Assembly (NCBI GenBank): GCA_910588175.1
Contig: CAJUQQ010000069.1
Span: forward strand, 1 to 9,720
DNA from: an uncultured Oscillibacter sp.
Lineage (GTDB): Bacteria > Bacillota > Clostridia > Oscillospirales > Oscillospiraceae
Direction of reading: 5' to 3'
DNA: 9,720 nucleotides
Shown here: one piece after another, positions 6,888 through 9,720 of the stretch
Layout of the letters: each line of letters starts with the position of its first letter
Position numbering within the stretch: position 1 is the stretch's first letter
The notes under the pieces: model-generated
The model's database searches: none
What the model was told of the DNA's origin: nothing
The model's input: the letters and a program-made list of their open reading frames with translations, nothing else
Program-made: the position numbers and the translations under genes

Positions 6888-7993
6888 AATGTCCGTCCTT
6901 TCGAATCCCCCTGGCTTGCCAGGGGGATTTCCACGTCGCCCCACAGCAGGACCTCCGCCTGGCTGAGGTCCACGGGCTTTTCAAAATCCACCGCCGCCGT
7001 GCAGCCGGACCCCATGTCCCCCATGGTCAGCTGTCCCGGGGCCGCCCCGACCTCGCTGCCGTCCTTCATCCGCAGGGCTACCCGGACCTGGGGCCAGGGG
7101 TCGCTGCCCTCCAGGCGGTATTTCCACCAGACGCCAAGGGGGGAGACGCTCATGGACAGCAGGGTCATGGTCTTTTCCCCGTCGGTCATGGACAGGCCCT
7201 CCACCGGAAGCTCCAGCGCCCGGTCTCCGTTCAGGTCCTCCGGAATGGGAAATTCCCAGGAATCCGTGGGGCCCGTTTCCGAGTCCCAGCCGCCGAATAC
7301 CGTCTCCCGCTCCCCATCCGGCGTCTTTCGATAAAGGGCCCGGACGACATAGGAGCAGCCGCCGATATCAAAGGATGTGGTTGTCTCCGCCACGCCCACC
7401 AGTATGTTGGGCTCCCTGGTCCCGGCCTCCAGCACAGTGAAGCCCCCGGAGCGCCCAAGCGTCTCCGTGCGCCTCTCCTCGGGCACCCGCATCCCGTCGA
7501 AGAGATCGTACCGGTCCTCCGGGGAGAAGACCGTCCCCTCCGGCGCGCGGATCTCCAGAATCAGATAGAGCCGGTTTTTCGCGCCCAGAAGGCGCAGGGG
7601 CGTGATGGTCACGCCGTTGTGCTCCACCGGCGGAGGCAGGCGGCTTTCCGGCGCGGCTTCCCGGGTCTCCGCCGCCTCCCCGCCGATCTCCATGCGGTCC
7701 ACGAGTTCCTTCTGCCGCTGGTCCAGCCCGCCGAAGTAGGCGATCCACAGCGGCGCGGAAACCGCCGCCGCCGCGGTGGCCAGCAGGAGGGCCGCGATCA
7801 GCGCCGCCAGCCCCCGGGAAAGCCTCGGTACGGCCCGCCGCTTCTCCCAGGGGGCCGACAGAAGGCGCAGCCGCGCCCGGCGGTACCGGGGGGAGAAGTC
7901 CGGCTCTTCCCCGGTCTGCCGGAGGACGCTTTCGTACTGGGCCAGGTTGGCGTCCATCAGCCCTTGGCGCAGAAGATGGTCAAACTGCCTCAT
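6884..7993 (-). CDS. Anti-sigma factor-like single-pass membrane protein (DUF4179-type)
   Basis: A 369-residue protein with a short cytoplasmic head, one transmembrane helix (about residues 62-85, alanine/leucine-rich) and a large extracellular part of about 280 residues, rich in beta-type sequence. The head contains EEPDFSPRYRRARLRLL (29-45), a juxtamembrane pattern typical of clostridial anti-sigma proteins encoded beside ECF sigma factors. Its start overlaps the end of the sigma gene by 14 bases and is preceded by a good AGGAGGG site (8002-8008), so the two are almost certainly co-translated. Expected role: hold the sigma factor at the membrane and release it when the outer part senses an envelope signal. 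The signal is unknown. The assignment rests on gene order, topology and head motif rather than on a recognised sensor fold. Confidence 0.75.
   Translation of the reverse strand: MRQFDHLLRQGLMDANLAQYESVLRQTGEEPDFSPRYRRARLRLLSAPWEKRRAVPRLSRGLAALIAALLLATAAAAVSAPLWIAYFGGLDQRQKELVDRMEIGGEAAETREAAPESRLPPPVEHNGVTITPLRLLGAKNRLYLILEIRAPEGTVFSPEDRYDLFDGMRVPEERRTETLGRSGGFTVLEAGTREPNILVGVAETTTSFDIGGCSYVVRALYRKTPDGERETVFGGWDSETGPTDSWEFPIPEDLNGDRALELPVEGLSMTDGEKTMTLLSMSVSPLGVWWKYRLEGSDPWPQVRVALRMKDGSEVGAAPGQLTMGDMGSGCTAAVDFEKPVDLSQAEVLLWGDVEIPLASQGDSKGRTL
6904..6929. other. Perfect inverted repeat inside the 3' end of the anti-sigma gene
   Basis: On the minus strand AATCCCCCTGG (6929-6919) is followed by CAAG and CCAGGGGGATT (6914-6904), an 11-bp perfect stem with a 4-nt loop, or 12 bp if the C-G loop-closing pair forms. 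It lies within the last codons of the anti-sigma gene and ends one base before the ribosome binding site of the small secreted-protein gene. No T run follows, so it is not a classical terminator. It could set the translation or stability of the third cistron. Confidence 0.6.
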
Positions 7994-8513
7994 AGGTGTA
8001 TCCCTCCTGTTCCAGGCGTTGTTTCAGCATGGTCCGGCCCCGCATAATCCGGACGGCCACGGTGGATTCCTGGATGCCCAGCCGCCGGGCGATTTCCCGG
8101 TTGGTCCGTTCCTCCACGCACTTCAGCTCCAGAATCCGCCGGTAGCCCTCCGGCAGGGCCCGGATGAGGGAGACCAGGTAATCATACTCCTCCTGATGCT
8201 CCTCCCGGGCAGGCGGGTCCCAGTCCTCCGGAAAGGCGGCGGTCCGCCCCTCTCTCCGGAGCATATCCAGGGCGCAGTTTTTAGCGGCGGTAACGGCATA
8301 GCCCTCCGTCTCCTTCCAGGGCAGGGCGGAAACCCGGGTCCAGCTCCGCAAGAGCTGGAGCCAGGTCTGCTGGGCGGCGTCCTCCGCCCTGGAGGGGTCG
8401 CCCAGAATTCGCAGAGCGACGAGATACACGCTCCTTTCGTGGGCCTCATAGAGCCGCGTAAACCGCCGCTGGTCCTCTTCGCTCTCCAGCGCGGCAAGGC
8501 AAATCGCAAGCAT
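7980..8513 (-). CDS. ECF-type RNA polymerase sigma factor
   Basis: A 177-residue sigma-70-family protein of typical ECF size with only regions 2 and 4. Region 2 spans about 18-90 (RFTRLYEAHERSVYLVALRILGDPSRAEDAAQQTW, then TAAKNCALDMLRRE, which would contact the -10 element and core polymerase). Region 4 spans about 112-167 (LPEGYRRILELKCVEERTNREIARRLGIQESTVAVRIMRGRTML), a helix-turn-helix reading the -35 element. The opening MLAICLAAL is common in clostridial members of this group. It is the first gene of an operon with the overlapping anti-sigma-like gene and a small secreted protein. The ATG at 8513 has only a weak, distant AAGGG ahead of it, so translation may be low. Such factors often control their own operon, but I could not identify a matching promoter with confidence. 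Confidence 0.88.
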   Translation of the reverse strand: MLAICLAALESEEDQRRFTRLYEAHERSVYLVALRILGDPSRAEDAAQQTWLQLLRSWTRVSALPWKETEGYAVTAAKNCALDMLRREGRTAAFPEDWDPPAREEHQEEYDYLVSLIRALPEGYRRILELKCVEERTNREIARRLGIQESTVAVRIMRGRTMLKQRLEQEGYTYEAV

Positions 8514-8623
8514 GGCCGGTCACATCCCTTCGTTTGAGTTCATCGGTTCTTCAACAGGTAAACGGTGGGGGAGGGAAAAGTATTACGGCACGGGAAAAAT
8601 TTTTTTGCCCGGCATAGAAAAAC
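8514..8623 (-). other. Intergenic leader upstream of the sigma factor gene
   Basis: A promoter for the sigma operon must lie here, since a terminator closes the preceding gene. TAATAC (minus strand, about 8580-8585) could be a -10 box, but no TTGACA-like box stands at the right distance. A short AT-rich dyad (CGGG, A5-T7, CCCG) lies at about 8591-8611. No ECF-type AAC/CGT pair is convincing. Confidence 0.3.
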
Positions 8624-8657
8624 GCCCCCGCGGAAATTCTGCAACTTCCGCGGGGGC
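8619..8657 (-). terminator. Strong intrinsic terminator after the DegV-fusion gene
   Basis: On the minus strand GCCCCCGCGGAA (8657-8646) pairs perfectly with TTCCGCGGGGGC (8635-8624) around a 10-nt loop, followed directly by GTTTTTC. It is about 22 bases after the stop of the DegV-fusion gene, so it ends that transcript and separates it from the sigma operon. Confidence 0.85.
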
Positions 8658-8679
8658 CTGTCGTGCCCGAAGGGTCTTC

Positions 8680-9720
8680 TCACGCCGCCCCATCGGGGCC
8701 CGGCGTCTGGAAAAACGGGACGGCGGCGTCGTCCCGCCGCAAAAACAGCAGTCCGAAGGAATCCGGCCCGCAATTGCTGGCGATGGCAGAGGAGGCCTTC
8801 TGCAAATAGACCCGCTCAAAGGGACAATACTGCCGCACCAGGTTTTGGATGTACTGGAGCCTCTTCTCGTCCATTCCGGAATAGGTGAGGAACAGAATCC
8901 GCCGGTCGATGTTTCCGGTGTTCTGGAGGGTTTTCCGGACGTACTTTTTCGCCGCGTGCGTAAAGCTGCCCATCACCATGCCGCCCACCACCATCCGGCT
9001 CTTTTTCAGTTCCAGCACCGGATGCAGCAGCAGCGCGTCGCAGAGAATCTGCACCCGCTTCGGTATCCGGCCGGACTGGCACATCATGTGGGTGCTGTTG
9101 ATGATGAAGGCGGAGGAGATGAAATGCTCCATCCGCTTGACCGTCTCCAGAATCTCCTCCTTCCCGGCGTGATGCTCCGCCATATAGGCGGCGCACAGCA
9201 CCGCCAGGCCCATGCCGCTGGAGAGATGGCCGGAGTCTACCACCGTGACGTTATCAAAGGACTTCGCCGCCTCTTTGGCGTTTCGGTATCCGTCGCTGAC
9301 GTGCTTTGCCATGGAGATGTGGATGACGTTCTGCGCCTCGGTGAGCTTTTGGGCAAAGAACCGCTCGTAATCCTCCACCTCCGGCGGCTGGGAATCGCCC
9401 TTCCGCCCCCTGGCGATGTGCATCAGCAGCTCGTCCGGGCACAACTCCTGTTCGTCCAGGAAGCGCCCCGTTTCGGTACAGACGTAGTAGGGGCACACGG
9501 GGATGCCGAACGTCCGCCGGAGGGATTCCGGGAGGTCGCACACGCTGTCTGTTGTGATCAGGACGGAGCGCCGCTGGGACTGCTCGAAAATCAGGATGTC
9601 CTTCTCAATTTCCGACTGCTGCGCCTCCTCGTTCAGCCGCACCAGGCTCTTGGGGAGGATGCTCAGCACCGCCGCCTCCAGCAGCGCGCCGCTGACCGGC
9701 TTGGCCAGATATCCGCTGAA
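8680..9720 (-). CDS. Receiver domain-DegV fusion protein, 5' end beyond the window
   Basis: The minus-strand frame is open from the window edge to the stop at 8680, giving 346 visible residues; the N-terminus is missing. The first visible residues, FSGYLAKPVSGALLEAAVLS, followed by ILPKSLV, match the end of a response-regulator receiver domain as found in clostridial hybrid kinases: the conserved Lys-Pro pair is at 7-8, then the last helix. A charged linker (about 28-51) leads to a DegV domain: VLITTDSVCDLPESL (TDS at 57-59), HISMAKHVSDGYRNA (about 134-148), VTVVDSGHLSSGMGLA (about 158-173) and QSGRIPKR (about 215-222). DegV/FakB proteins bind a fatty acid and hand it to a kinase, but no fakA is nearby and the usual Ser-Ser and Gly-Gly-Arg-Ile positions differ. 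A GTG at 9669 could be read as a start, but it lies inside the receiver helix and the frame continues upstream, so a longer protein is more likely. Confidence 0.8.
   Translation of the reverse strand, partial: FSGYLAKPVSGALLEAAVLSILPKSLVRLNEEAQQSEIEKDILIFEQSQRRSVLITTDSVCDLPESLRRTFGIPVCPYYVCTETGRFLDEQELCPDELLMHIARGRKGDSQPPEVEDYERFFAQKLTEAQNVIHISMAKHVSDGYRNAKEAAKSFDNVTVVDSGHLSSGMGLAVLCAAYMAEHHAGKEEILETVKRMEHFISSAFIINSTHMMCQSGRIPKRVQILCDALLLHPVLELKKSRMVVGGMVMGSFTHAAKKYVRKTLQNTGNIDRRILFLTYSGMDEKRLQYIQNLVRQYCPFERVYLQKASSAIASNCGPDSFGLLFLRRDDAAVPFFQTPGPDGAA

Noticed and set aside
1..9720. CRISPR array, tRNA, rRNA or prophage genes
   Set aside because: I saw no regularly spaced direct repeats, no tRNA cloverleaf or rRNA-like stretch, and no integrase, transposase or phage structural gene.

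Overview
The window is GC-rich bacterial DNA with strong AGGAG-type ribosome binding sites and clostridial protein families: an OFA-type transporter, a butyryl-CoA:acetate CoA-transferase relative, a Bai/enoate-reductase-like flavoprotein, an ECF sigma factor with its one-helix anti-sigma partner, and a DegV domain. Together these suggest a high-GC anaerobic Firmicute, most likely a gut Oscillospiraceae-type clostridium (relatives of Flavonifractor, Oscillibacter or Intestinimonas). The assignment is by protein and codon character only; no rRNA or marker gene is present.

Layout. Positions 1-163 are a non-coding leader with repeat-like sequence. Four plus-strand genes follow: an OFA-family MFS carrier (164-1360), a CoA-transferase (1543-2883), a large OYE-type FMN/4Fe-4S/FAD reductase (2970-4937) and a YtcJ-type amidohydrolase (5006-6682). 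A 161-bp MITE-like element with 18-nt terminal inverted repeats and TAA flanks separates the first two genes; its left TAA is the stop codon of the transporter. A GC-rich intrinsic terminator lies between the reductase and the amidohydrolase.

On the minus strand, converging on the amidohydrolase, is a compact signalling operon: ECF sigma factor (8513-7980), overlapping anti-sigma-like membrane protein (7993-6884), and a small ATGA-coupled secreted protein (6887-6705) that may be frameshifted. Further right, also on the minus strand, a gene running off the window edge (8680-9720) joins the last part of a response-regulator receiver domain to a complete but divergent DegV lipid-binding domain, and ends at a strong intrinsic terminator.

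How the genes may work together (inference): the transporter, CoA-transferase and reductase look like a small catabolic cassette. It would import a carboxylate, exchange it onto CoA, and use an unsaturated intermediate as an electron sink, with the amidohydrolase perhaps releasing the acid from an amide or cyclic precursor. The substrate cannot be read from the sequence. The sigma/anti-sigma operon looks like an independent envelope-signalling module. The receiver-DegV fusion is the most unusual item in the window.
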